Below, piece after piece: positions 7,932 through 16,670 of a DNA stretch of 38,264 bases (its first letter is position 1; each line of letters starts with the position of its first letter). The notes beneath the pieces are model-generated. The model saw only the letters and a list, made by a program, of their open reading frames with translations, ran no database searches and was not told where the DNA came from. The position numbers and the translations under genes were made by a program. The stretch spans positions 1 to 38,264 of the forward strand of contig CANGUK010000010.1 in the NCBI GenBank assembly GCA_947457095.1, read 5' to 3'. Source of the stretch: Cyclobacteriaceae bacterium. Its GTDB lineage: Bacteria; Bacteroidota; Bacteroidia; Cytophagales; Cyclobacteriaceae.

Positions 7932-9524
7932 TTATGATCTTGCTTTTCGCGCGGCCAGCGCATGATCCGATGCAGGCTGGTGCTTTTCCAATCCAATAAT
8001 CTGTACCGTTCCCCCATTTTCAATGTACTCCTGTTCAAAACGGTGTAAGTTTTCCATCACCGAATGATCAACCAACTTGGTATTTTTCAAATCTATTGTC
8101 ACATTAAAACCCGATGGAATCTCTTCCAATTTTCGTTTGATTCCCAAGTAATTGGAAAAAATAGCTGCCTTATCGATTTCAACAAGGTATTGATTATTGT
8201 TGAAGGACACTTGGGTAGGAGCTATGAAAAAAGATGAGATTGGAGTTCCACTAATCAAATGGAGAATCATTTTTAAGGCCACCCCAGCCGCTATTCCAAC
8301 CAATAGATCCTCTATAAGCGTAAAAACGATCGTGATCAAGAAAATTGCAAGTTGCTCTTTTCCAATACGGAAGGTGTTAATAAATTCCTTGGGATGGGCC
8401 AACTTAATTCCTACTGTAATCAACATTGCGGCAAGTGCTGAATTTGGAATCATTTCGATTACCGGAGTAGCCACCAACACAAAAACCAATAAAAAGACGC
8501 CATGAAAGAAATTAGCCCAACGAGTTTTGGCTCCTTGGTTGACATTCGCAGAACTTCTAGCCACCTCCGAAATCATAGGCAATCCGCCCAAAAATGCACT
8601 TACCGTATTTCCTACCCCCACAGCAATCAGATCCTTGTTGGTGTTTGATTTTCTCCGAAAAGGATCAGCCAAGTCAATGGCCTTCACCGTCAGCAAGGAT
8701 TCCAATGAACCTACCAAGGCAAACATGATCACGTATTTAATGAAAACTCCAGTTTGAAATATTCCTGAAAAATCAGCGTTAAATGAGATGCTGTCCATCA
8801 AATTGCCAATATGCAACAATGCATAAGGAGGCTCTGTATGAGCAAAATCCATGGCCAACTCCGAAGGAATGGCCACTAGCAAGACCATCAACGGCGCAGG
8901 AATTTTCCCTAAAACAAAACCTTTCAAGTAAGGCCAGCCCAACATAATCGCAAGGCTATATGCACCAATTAGCGTAGCTCTAGGATCAAAGTTGGCAAAA
9001 AAAGTAGGAATAGACGTAATCATGGCTACAGTACTCATCCCCTTGTATAAATCCGGATTTACATCCAAGAATACAGGAATCTGCTTTACAATGATGATGA
9101 TTCCAATAGCTGCAAGCATCCCATGAATGGCAGAAAGTGGAAATACATCCACCAGCTTTCCAAATTTAAATAGTCCAAAAAGAACCTGGACTAGCCCTGC
9201 TACTACCATAGCGCCCAAAGCTAGCTTCCAACCCATTTCTCCTCCCCCAAAGGCGGCAACTGCACCTGCCACCACTACAATCAGCCCAGCAGCTGGACCT
9301 TTGACGGTCAAGCGCGAACCAGAAATTACAGAGACTAGAATACCACCGATAATGGCGGTGACCAAGCCCATGATGGGCGGGAAATCCGAAGCTTTGGCAA
9401 TCCCCAAACTCAGGGGCATCGCTAATAAAAAGACCACAAAACCTGCCATAGCATCGGCAGCGAAATTTTCTTTTAAGCCGGCCAAACCGTCTTTGGGCGC
9501 CTGTGTTTTTGTTGTTGTTTGCAT
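7932..9524 (-). CDS. SulP family anion/bicarbonate permease with STAS domain
   Basis: AADAMAGFVVFLLAMPLSLGIAKASDFPPIMGLVTAIIGG and C-terminal STAS region IDLKNTKLVDHSVMENL. Confidence 0.93.
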   Translation of the reverse strand: MQTTTKTQAPKDGLAGLKENFAADAMAGFVVFLLAMPLSLGIAKASDFPPIMGLVTAIIGGILVSVISGSRLTVKGPAAGLIVVVAGAVAAFGGGEMGWKLALGAMVVAGLVQVLFGLFKFGKLVDVFPLSAIHGMLAAIGIIIIVKQIPVFLDVNPDLYKGMSTVAMITSIPTFFANFDPRATLIGAYSLAIMLGWPYLKGFVLGKIPAPLMVLLVAIPSELAMDFAHTEPPYALLHIGNLMDSISFNADFSGIFQTGVFIKYVIMFALVGSLESLLTVKAIDLADPFRRKSNTNKDLIAVGVGNTVSAFLGGLPMISEVARSSANVNQGAKTRWANFFHGVFLLVFVLVATPVIEMIPNSALAAMLITVGIKLAHPKEFINTFRIGKEQLAIFLITIVFTLIEDLLVGIAAGVALKMILHLISGTPISSFFIAPTQVSFNNNQYLVEIDKAAIFSNYLGIKRKLEEIPSGFNVTIDLKNTKLVDHSVMENLHRFEQEYIENGGTVQIIGLEKHQPASDHALAARKARS

Positions 9525-9570
9525 CTATTTTGAAGGGCTTTACCCCCATTTAAAGTCTAAAATTGATTAT

Positions 9571-11460
9571 TTAAGCCTCCTTTTTAGGGATTGAAGTTTG
9601 AAATTCTGGTAAAGTGCCATCAGGTACTGTACCAAAAAAGAGTCTTGCGTAGATTCGAATTGCAGCGACACCCTCCATCACAAAGGCCATTGCTGCGAGA
9701 AAAGCAAGTACAAACTGATCTTCATGGATGTGACTGAAAAGCAAGTCTTCCCCAATAAAGGTGGGTGAAATTGGAAATCCAATGAGCCCCAAAACCGCCA
9801 ATAGAAATAGAAAAGCTATTAATGGGTGCTGTTTCACATAGCCTTGATAGCCATATAAGCCAAGATCGCCATGCCGCTGAGTCATCCACAGGATCAATCC
9901 CCAGCCAAGGGACCCGAAGAAAATCACCCCACTGAGGTAAATCCCAATTTCGGTTAGTGCAAAATTTTCATTTTCAGCTATAGCGAGCACCATCCAAAAA
10001 TGGTTCAGCCACAACATCGTCCAAGCCAAACGTATGGACCTACGCTCAGTAAAGGATTTTAACACCATCAATAAGGATAGAAAAGCAAATCCTACTGGTA
10101 AAATTTGATGAAGCCAGGTAGGAAGTACATAACCTTCCACTAATAAGTAAACCCCTATTGCATAGCTTGGAATGAAGTAAAGAAGTAGCGTGCGGTACCG
10201 AAGAAAATCAAGGTTATGTCCCAACTTCTTCAAGGGTCGGAATATGACTCCTTGAACTAGTCGATCTAGGTTCCACTCCTTGAGACTCCAAACATAGACT
10301 GAAAAGTAAAGTCGGTTTTTCCAGGTACTTCCAACCTGTTTTTCTTTAGGAACAAAGCCATAAAACTGTTCCCGAATCAGGTAGCTGACTACCGAAGGCG
10401 ACACGAGCAATTGGTAAGTTCGTAGGAAAGCATTTCCAGCAAAATGGACCAAAGCCAACAGTTCCAACCCAGCAGCTACCTCAATAAACATGATCCCGAT
10501 TTGAGTGAGGGAAGCATAGCCAATTTGAGTTTTTACGGAAGTTTGTACGCGTGCTATAGTCGTAGACATCACAGCCGTAATTAGACCTATGGTACCAATT
10601 AAGACGCGTACGAGTAACTGATTTTCCCAAAATGGAAAGGTTCGTAACAATAGGAAAACCCCCAAATGCACCGAAAGTGAGCCATAGAAAATCGCAGAAG
10701 ATGGTGTTGGTCCTTCCATTGCACGCGGCAGCCACGAGGAAAATGGAAATTGTGCAGATTTAGCAGCTGCAGCCAGAAGAAGCATGAGACCTATAAATAA
10801 GGCAATTCCCGAATGACCGAGTTGCTGATCTACTACCCGCTGCGCATCATTTAAATCAAGGAAGGTTACATTGGCATGCCAAAGGTGATGGCTAGCCCAC
10901 ATTGCCAAAATCAATCCCACATCCCCTATTCGGTAAATGGAAAACACCTTAATGGCATTGCGCGAAGGGAGCAGGTTTTTACGGTAGAAGGCCACCAACA
11001 AAAAGGAGGATAGTCCCAATACTTCCCAACCAATAAAGAGGGTTTCGAAGTTACCTGCCAGAATTGTCAGGTTAAAACCCAGGTAAAAGAAGAGAACTGT
11101 ATTGAAAAACCGCTTGTATCCAGCTTCACGATGCAAATAATACCTACTGTAAAAGGTAATCAGGAAGGTTAGCATGGCGCCTACGATAAGGTAAACGGCA
11201 CTGACACGGTCAAAGAAAAAGTCAATCAAAAACTCAAATTGCTCGTTTTTGAAGAGGATGATTTCTTTTAGATTGAGGTCCTTTCCTCCCTGAAATACCC
11301 AAAACACCAAAAAAACCAAGGTTGCCAACAAGTTAATCCCTGCGGTATAAAATGCCACTCGAGAAAGCCAAGTCTCTTTTCGCTCTGGGACAGCCAAACT
11401 AATTAAAAAGCCAAGGAGAGGTATCCCAATCATCAGCTGAATCCAATTTGAAAGTCCCAT
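9571..11460 (-). CDS. dabB: DabB: NADH-quinone oxidoreductase subunit 5-like proton-conducting subunit of DAB inorganic-carbon transporter
   Basis: NuoL/MrpA-like TM protein (AAAAKSAQFPFSSWLPRAMEGPTPSSAIFYGSLSVHLGVFLLLR) directly after dabA with TAATG overlap. Confidence 0.88.
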   Translation of the reverse strand: MGLSNWIQLMIGIPLLGFLISLAVPERKETWLSRVAFYTAGINLLATLVFLVFWVFQGGKDLNLKEIILFKNEQFEFLIDFFFDRVSAVYLIVGAMLTFLITFYSRYYLHREAGYKRFFNTVLFFYLGFNLTILAGNFETLFIGWEVLGLSSFLLVAFYRKNLLPSRNAIKVFSIYRIGDVGLILAMWASHHLWHANVTFLDLNDAQRVVDQQLGHSGIALFIGLMLLLAAAAKSAQFPFSSWLPRAMEGPTPSSAIFYGSLSVHLGVFLLLRTFPFWENQLLVRVLIGTIGLITAVMSTTIARVQTSVKTQIGYASLTQIGIMFIEVAAGLELLALVHFAGNAFLRTYQLLVSPSVVSYLIREQFYGFVPKEKQVGSTWKNRLYFSVYVWSLKEWNLDRLVQGVIFRPLKKLGHNLDFLRYRTLLLYFIPSYAIGVYLLVEGYVLPTWLHQILPVGFAFLSLLMVLKSFTERRSIRLAWTMLWLNHFWMVLAIAENENFALTEIGIYLSGVIFFGSLGWGLILWMTQRHGDLGLYGYQGYVKQHPLIAFLFLLAVLGLIGFPISPTFIGEDLLFSHIHEDQFVLAFLAAMAFVMEGVAAIRIYARLFFGTVPDGTLPEFQTSIPKKEA

Positions 11461-13955
11461 TAGAGCGAATCGATTAAGTACACAGGAAGATTTTGTTGGG
11501 TACTCAGCAGCTTGTCTTGCAGGTGGTCCAAATGTTCTATCTCGGTCAAAGGAGTATAAGTAACAAACTTCTCATCCACCCAGCGAAGGAAATTCCCAGA
11601 ATTAGGATCGAGAACTACCAGGTGAACCCAATTATTGTTGACCCATTCCAACAAAGCTGGAGAGGAAGTGATCACTTTATTCACCAAATCAGGAACCTGT
11701 TCGACCACCATCAGCAATCGAATCGGGTCGTGAATCTCCACCATCTGGTACGGGAGTCCTGTTCGTAGATCCCCATCTGCTCCATTTGCAACGCCAATTA
11801 GACCCATGACATTGTGTGGTAGCTTCGTTCCTGCCCCCAACTTGTCAGGATCCATTCGTGAGAAATAATACTCTAGATTGATACCTCCGCAGACAGGAAT
11901 GGCAGCAGATAGGATTTTAGTTAAGGCATTTCCAGATGGGTCTTTTCTATAGTCATAGGAATTCAAAAAAGCCCTTCGGTCAAAGAACAAACCTTTCAAA
12001 CTTGATTTTCGAGAGACAATGCAAAGTGCATTGGTGGCGTGGTTGTATTCCGGACGCGGTTCAAAGAGCGAAAATGCTCTTTTTTTAACCGCATCATGAA
12101 GTCCACCAATGGATTTGTTTTTATCCAAGGTATCGAAGCGTCGAGAACGTTCAAGCGAATTGATATCCAAAACACGAACAAACTTTTCTTGATTCTCACG
12201 ATGTAAGTGTTGATTGGCTACATGCAAGATATCTTCGTCAAAGAACAGCAGCTCGTCCTTCGTGGTATCGTGCAATCCTCCTAAAAACTGGGTTTCTGCA
12301 GGGATGTCAATTCCTCTGCCTTTGAGATGAATCCGAACCTCAGGATGATTGGCCATAAATGCTGCCACCCGAGCGTTTACTGAGCCAGGGCGACCACAAC
12401 AGGCTCCACAATCGTAACCGGCATAATGCGTATTGTTGATACTCGATGCACCATGCCCTATCAAATACACCAAGGGAGAAAATCCTTCCAGCAAGCCAAT
12501 GCTTCGAAGTAAACCTTCGATTCGATCGACCATCTCCTCTATTTTGAAACCTACTTGAAGCCCATTTTCTTCCTCGCCCTGGTAGACGATGGAAAGGCTT
12601 CCTTTGGGATCCATGTGGTGGAAACTAGATACTTCCAGCGCTGAAGAACTGGGTCGCAATATGTTGCCGACCAATTTAAGCGCCGACCAAAAACCCAAAG
12701 TTTGTGCACTCAACCATCCCCGAACAAGGGAATGACTTCGCTGATTAAAGTGAACGTCTGAGGCCAACTTCTTGTGCTTTGCCGTCTCTTTAATCAAAAA
12801 TTTTGGGTTAACTGGAGCAGGGCAGGATTTGGTATGAAACTTTCCATATTCGGGTTGGAAGTAGAATTCCACATTAAAAAAACCAGGAGTCCCAAAAGTA
12901 GCACAGTGAGGATCGATGTATTCCAAATGCCTACGCGTACTACATTCCCGGTCATCGATGCAAAAGAGTGCCTGAAAACTTGGAATGGTCGGATTAGAAT
13001 TTGCTGGCAGTACTGCTTGAATGCCTGCTAGAACTTCGTCATAGTAGCTCCATTCGTAAGCCTCTTGCCAGCACTGCCGAACCAAATCATACTCCTCCAT
13101 CAAGCCTATTTCAAATAAGCGGTGGGTATCGTAGGAAAACTGTTGGCCCAATGGAATCCAGCCTTCACCAAATTTCTTGTCTAAGGCATCAATTTCTAGC
13201 AGGCATTCCACTAGAATCAAATCATGCAAGGAAATTCGCTTGGTGTCCAGTAAGGATTCGGGCTGATCTTCAAGTACCGAGACCATTCCAGACCATCCGG
13301 AATGTGCAAATTGCTGATCAAATACATACCATCCATAGCCTTTGGGATCCCCCACTAGGATTTCTAGGAGATCTTCCAAGTTCAAATCTGGATTTTGAAG
13401 AAGGGTTACTACTCGTTTAGATTTGAAGATGGAAGAATAGCTACCTGCTTGGAGTTGTCGAATCGAATCCAAAAAGCCCTTAGCTTCCAAGGGGAAGGGC
13501 CAAATTGAAATGCCCTGATCGAGGTATGCCGAAAGAAGGCGAAACAGAAAAGGATGGATCGTTTTGTCAAGATTGAAATGATCATCGTTTCTCCAATGGG
13601 CTCTAAACTGCCCAATTTTTGGAGAAGGAAAATCATCTGTTGATTCATCCAACAATTTGACTAGCCAAGCATTGGCTTGGTCACCAAATTGGTCTTCGAG
13701 GATTTTCTTCAGGACAAGCCCTTTAATCTTTCCCTCTCGGTATAGACTTCTATACGCTGATAAGGAAAGAAAGCCTTTGTAGCCAAATTGGTCTCCGGCT
13801 TGCTTTAATCCCTGAAAAAAAGGAAGGTGTTGAAAGGCATGTAAGGTATTGTGATGGACAAAGTCCTTGAGTGGAGCCTGGGCAGGGAGGAAATGCTTCA
13901 ATTCATGAAGAATTTGCTCCATACCCCTGGGTTCACGGGTGGAATGATGGTGCAT
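11460..13955 (-). CDS. dabA: DabA: DUF2309/UPF0753 inorganic-carbon transporter subunit (beta-CA-like)
   Basis: FCIDDRECSTRRHLE (Cys/Asp), YLIGHGASSINNTHYAGYDCGACCGRPGSVNAR (His/Cys); 831 aa. Confidence 0.92.
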   Translation of the reverse strand: MHHHSTREPRGMEQILHELKHFLPAQAPLKDFVHHNTLHAFQHLPFFQGLKQAGDQFGYKGFLSLSAYRSLYREGKIKGLVLKKILEDQFGDQANAWLVKLLDESTDDFPSPKIGQFRAHWRNDDHFNLDKTIHPFLFRLLSAYLDQGISIWPFPLEAKGFLDSIRQLQAGSYSSIFKSKRVVTLLQNPDLNLEDLLEILVGDPKGYGWYVFDQQFAHSGWSGMVSVLEDQPESLLDTKRISLHDLILVECLLEIDALDKKFGEGWIPLGQQFSYDTHRLFEIGLMEEYDLVRQCWQEAYEWSYYDEVLAGIQAVLPANSNPTIPSFQALFCIDDRECSTRRHLEYIDPHCATFGTPGFFNVEFYFQPEYGKFHTKSCPAPVNPKFLIKETAKHKKLASDVHFNQRSHSLVRGWLSAQTLGFWSALKLVGNILRPSSSALEVSSFHHMDPKGSLSIVYQGEEENGLQVGFKIEEMVDRIEGLLRSIGLLEGFSPLVYLIGHGASSINNTHYAGYDCGACCGRPGSVNARVAAFMANHPEVRIHLKGRGIDIPAETQFLGGLHDTTKDELLFFDEDILHVANQHLHRENQEKFVRVLDINSLERSRRFDTLDKNKSIGGLHDAVKKRAFSLFEPRPEYNHATNALCIVSRKSSLKGLFFDRRAFLNSYDYRKDPSGNALTKILSAAIPVCGGINLEYYFSRMDPDKLGAGTKLPHNVMGLIGVANGADGDLRTGLPYQMVEIHDPIRLLMVVEQVPDLVNKVITSSPALLEWVNNNWVHLVVLDPNSGNFLRWVDEKFVTYTPLTEIEHLDHLQDKLLSTQQNLPVYLIDSL

Positions 13956-13981
13956 AGTAGAATAATACTTTGTGAAAAATT

Positions 13982-14040
13982 CCGTTGGACCAACGGAGAT
14001 CTAAACCTGGATAATTACTCCAGGAGATGCCTGCACAGGC
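13982..14040 (-). promoter_or_regulatory. Three consecutive perfect hairpins between the hypothetical ORF and dabA (possible leader/attenuator)
   Basis: Minus strand: GCCTGTGCAGGC, CCTGGAGTAATTATCCAGG, CCGTTGGTCCAACGG followed by AATTTTT. Confidence 0.55.
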
Positions 14041-14046
14041 AAAAAA

Positions 14047-14439
14047 TTAACTTAGATGGAATTTCCAGGAATGAAAAAAATCATAAAGCGGTAATCTACT
14101 ACCACGTATGGCTTTGTTTGTGAAGAGCGAACCGCCCTTATTTTTTACGATCTCCTTGAAGGAAGAAATGGAGTGGATAGCAATCTCAGAATCGGAATCT
14201 TCAGACTCCACTTCTGCACGCTCTTCAATTTCAATGTTGGGAGTTAAACTACCTTGTCCTTCAAAGGAAACGAAGGAAGGTTGAAACTGATTTTCGGGGG
14301 TTTGAATCGCATTGTTTTCAAAAAAATCGAGCTGAACCGAATCTGAAATTCCCTCAACCTGACCTTGGCAAAGCAAGGAAAGGCGTAGTAAAAGAGAAAA
14401 TAGACTGGATAGGGTTAGCATACAGTTGCGAAATACCAT
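14047..14439 (-). CDS. Hypothetical small secreted protein
   Basis: 130-aa ORF with N-terminal hydrophobic signal-like segment; upstream of dabA on the same strand. Confidence 0.5.
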   Translation of the reverse strand: MVFRNCMLTLSSLFSLLLRLSLLCQGQVEGISDSVQLDFFENNAIQTPENQFQPSFVSFEGQGSLTPNIEIEERAEVESEDSDSEIAIHSISSFKEIVKNKGGSLFTNKAIRGSRLPLYDFFHSWKFHLS

Positions 14440-14602
14440 TCGAATGTAAATTTTAATTTCAAATTCCTCATCAATAATTTGATTTTTTTATAAAATCAAT
14501 AAAAATCAACAGGGGTCGGTCTGCCGCGGTGGATGAACAAAATCCAGCCTCTTTTCTATTTTTCTTCTAATTTTTTCCAATTTCGTACTCAAACTAATTC
14601 CC

Positions 14603-15202
14603 ATGAAACAACTCGGTATCCTCATCTTTGACGATGTGGAAGTCCTCGATTTTGCAGGACCCTTCGAAGTATTTTCAGTTGCCAATCAACTCGCGGATTA
14701 CAAGATCCTAGAGGTCCATACTTTTGCGGCAAGCAAAGAGGTAATCAGAGCCAAAAATGGGCTCCAGGTGCTCCCTGACAAAAGCTTGGACCAACTCAAT
14801 CATCTAGACTACCTTGTTCTACCAGGCGGAGATGGGAGTAAAAAAGTGATCCAAAACCCGCACCTAATGGATAGCATCCAAAATCTTGTCCACCAAACCG
14901 AATGGACCATGAGCGTGTGTTCGGGCTCTCGAATACTCGGAAAAGCAGGTTTTTTAGAACAAAAACCCTACTGTACCCACCACGAGGTCTACGATAGCAT
15001 GGCTTCGCTTGTACCTAGCGGGATACCCAAACCTGAGCACCGATACATTCAAAGTGATGCTCGGATCTGGACAGCGGCAGGGATTTCTGCAGGAATGGAC
15101 TTGGCGCTACACTTGGTCGAACTTACTTTTGGAAAAGAATTGGCACAGGCTACAGCCACCTACATGGAATACACCCCCTATCAGAATTCCCATGCTCGCT
15201 AA
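14603..15202 (+). CDS. DJ-1/PfpI family (glutamine amidotransferase-like) protein
   Basis: LGILIFDDVEVLDFAGPFEVFSVA and nucleophile-elbow Cys in TMSVCSGSRILGKAGFL. Confidence 0.92.
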   Translation: MKQLGILIFDDVEVLDFAGPFEVFSVANQLADYKILEVHTFAASKEVIRAKNGLQVLPDKSLDQLNHLDYLVLPGGDGSKKVIQNPHLMDSIQNLVHQTEWTMSVCSGSRILGKAGFLEQKPYCTHHEVYDSMASLVPSGIPKPEHRYIQSDARIWTAAGISAGMDLALHLVELTFGKELAQATATYMEYTPYQNSHAR

Positions 15203-15512
15203 GACTCCTCCTCCACCCTACTATGCGGTGATTTTTACTAACCTTCGAACAGATACCGATGCCGGTTACGAAGAAATGGCTCTGGAGATGGTTCGCCTAG
15301 CAGCTGAACAACCCGGTTACTTGGGCCACGAAAGTGCACGAAGCGGCTTGGGTATCACCATTTCCTATTGGGATAGTTTGGATGCGATTAAAGCCTGGAA
15401 AGCCAACACAGACCATCAACTTGCACAGAAATACGGGCGAGAAAAGTGGTATTCCGCCTTCAAAACGCGAATTGCACTTGTAGAACGAGATTATGGAATG
15501 AATGCCGAATGA
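15192..15512 (+). CDS. Antibiotic biosynthesis monooxygenase (ABM) family protein
   Basis: MLAKTPPPPYYAVIFTNLRT...MVRLAAEQPGYLGHESAR...ISYWDSLDAIKAWKANTDHQLAQKYGREKWY; start 15192 chosen over 15009, which overlaps the upstream gene. Confidence 0.88.
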   Translation: MLAKTPPPPYYAVIFTNLRTDTDAGYEEMALEMVRLAAEQPGYLGHESARSGLGITISYWDSLDAIKAWKANTDHQLAQKYGREKWYSAFKTRIALVERDYGMNAE

Positions 15513-15517
15513 GAAGA

Positions 15518-16036
15518 TTATCCTCCCAGTTCCAATTCCTTCTTTAAGTGCTTGACGCGCTCACGAATATCCAAGGAAGCCGGATCTAGATGGAGGGAAG
15601 TAGCCTTTAAAAAATCAACGACTGCTCCTTCATGGTTGGTTGATTTTCCCTCATCTAAAGTTACATACCGCATGGTAGACCAAAGTACAGTCTTCAACTG
15701 GGTCTTGGAATCATCGGTAAGGTAATACTCCACTAGAATGGTATTCGCATTGTACCACAAGATGCGGCTGTAAATCCGTACCCATTCCCCGACCATGGCC
15801 GGTTTGATGTAACTGATGTTGTGGTTATACACCACCCAAGCAGCTTTGTACACTCGAATCAAGTCTATGATTTCCAAGCCATACAACTTAGGGACCTGAT
15901 CCTCACGGGCATTGAAAAAATAGTCGAAGTACTTCGCATTGTTGAGGTGCCGAAGTGGGTCGCAGTCTTGAAAGCGGATCACCACCCGACTTTCGGTTTC
16001 CTTGGGATACTGCTTCTGAGGATCGTAGTTAAACAT
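15518..16036 (-). CDS. Acyl-CoA thioesterase (4HBT/hotdog fold)
   Basis: VVIRFQDCDPLRHLNNAKYFDYFFNARED. Confidence 0.85.
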   Translation of the reverse strand: MFNYDPQKQYPKETESRVVIRFQDCDPLRHLNNAKYFDYFFNAREDQVPKLYGLEIIDLIRVYKAAWVVYNHNISYIKPAMVGEWVRIYSRILWYNANTILVEYYLTDDSKTQLKTVLWSTMRYVTLDEGKSTNHEGAVVDFLKATSLHLDPASLDIRERVKHLKKELELGG

Positions 16037-16670
16037 ACTTAGTGAAGTCTTTGCTTTCCAAACAGTGAATACCTGCTGCTTTCATTTCTTCTAAGGCCCG
16101 CTGCCCATCTTCAGGCTGCAGATTGACTGCCCGTGTGGCATCCGTAAGGAGTAAGGTTTCAAAACCCAAACTTTTTGCATCCATAGCAGTGAATTTCACG
16201 CAATAATCTAAAGCAAGGCCAGCAACAAACACCCGTCGAATACCCTGCTGCTTGAGGTAATCTCCTAGCCCTGTATCCCCTCTCCGCGCATTGTCAAAAA
16301 ATCCAGAGTAAGAATCTACCAGGGGGTTTTTCCCTTTTTGAAAAACTGCTTTCCATCTGCTCCGGTCCAAGGTGCTTGGAAAATCGGCCCCTGAGGTACC
16401 TTGAACACAATGCACGGGCCAAAGGATTTGTGATAAGCCCCCCAAATCGATTTGCTGCCCTGGCCGGGTACCGGGATGGTTTGCGGCAAAACTCCCATGA
16501 TCAGCCGTATGCCAATCTTGGGTGGCTACAATGTGATCAAATTGGGTTTGCAGGGATGCAATGACAGGTAGAATCTCATCCCCTTGTGGAACCGCTAGCG
16601 CACCGCCTGGTAGAAAATCATGTTGAACATCTACCAGAATCAATGCAGTATCAGAACTAATTGTCTTCAT
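16029..16670 (-). CDS. pncA: Nicotinamidase/pyrazinamidase
   Basis: ALILVDVQHDFLPGGALAVPQGDEI, VATQDWHTADHGSFA, VFVAGLALDYCVKFTAMDA; start at MKTISSDTA. Confidence 0.93.
   Translation of the reverse strand: MKTISSDTALILVDVQHDFLPGGALAVPQGDEILPVIASLQTQFDHIVATQDWHTADHGSFAANHPGTRPGQQIDLGGLSQILWPVHCVQGTSGADFPSTLDRSRWKAVFQKGKNPLVDSYSGFFDNARRGDTGLGDYLKQQGIRRVFVAGLALDYCVKFTAMDAKSLGFETLLLTDATRAVNLQPEDGQRALEEMKAAGIHCLESKDFTKYV

Noticed and set aside
9127-9594. 155-aa plus-strand ORF
   Set aside because: Antisense to sulP; low-complexity Pro/Ala/Thr composition typical of shadow translation of membrane proteins.
13982-14040. TPP riboswitch suggested by ACCTGGATAATTACTCCAGG on the plus strand
   Set aside because: Lacks the CTGAGA core and the required arm arrangement, and no thiamine gene follows on that strand.
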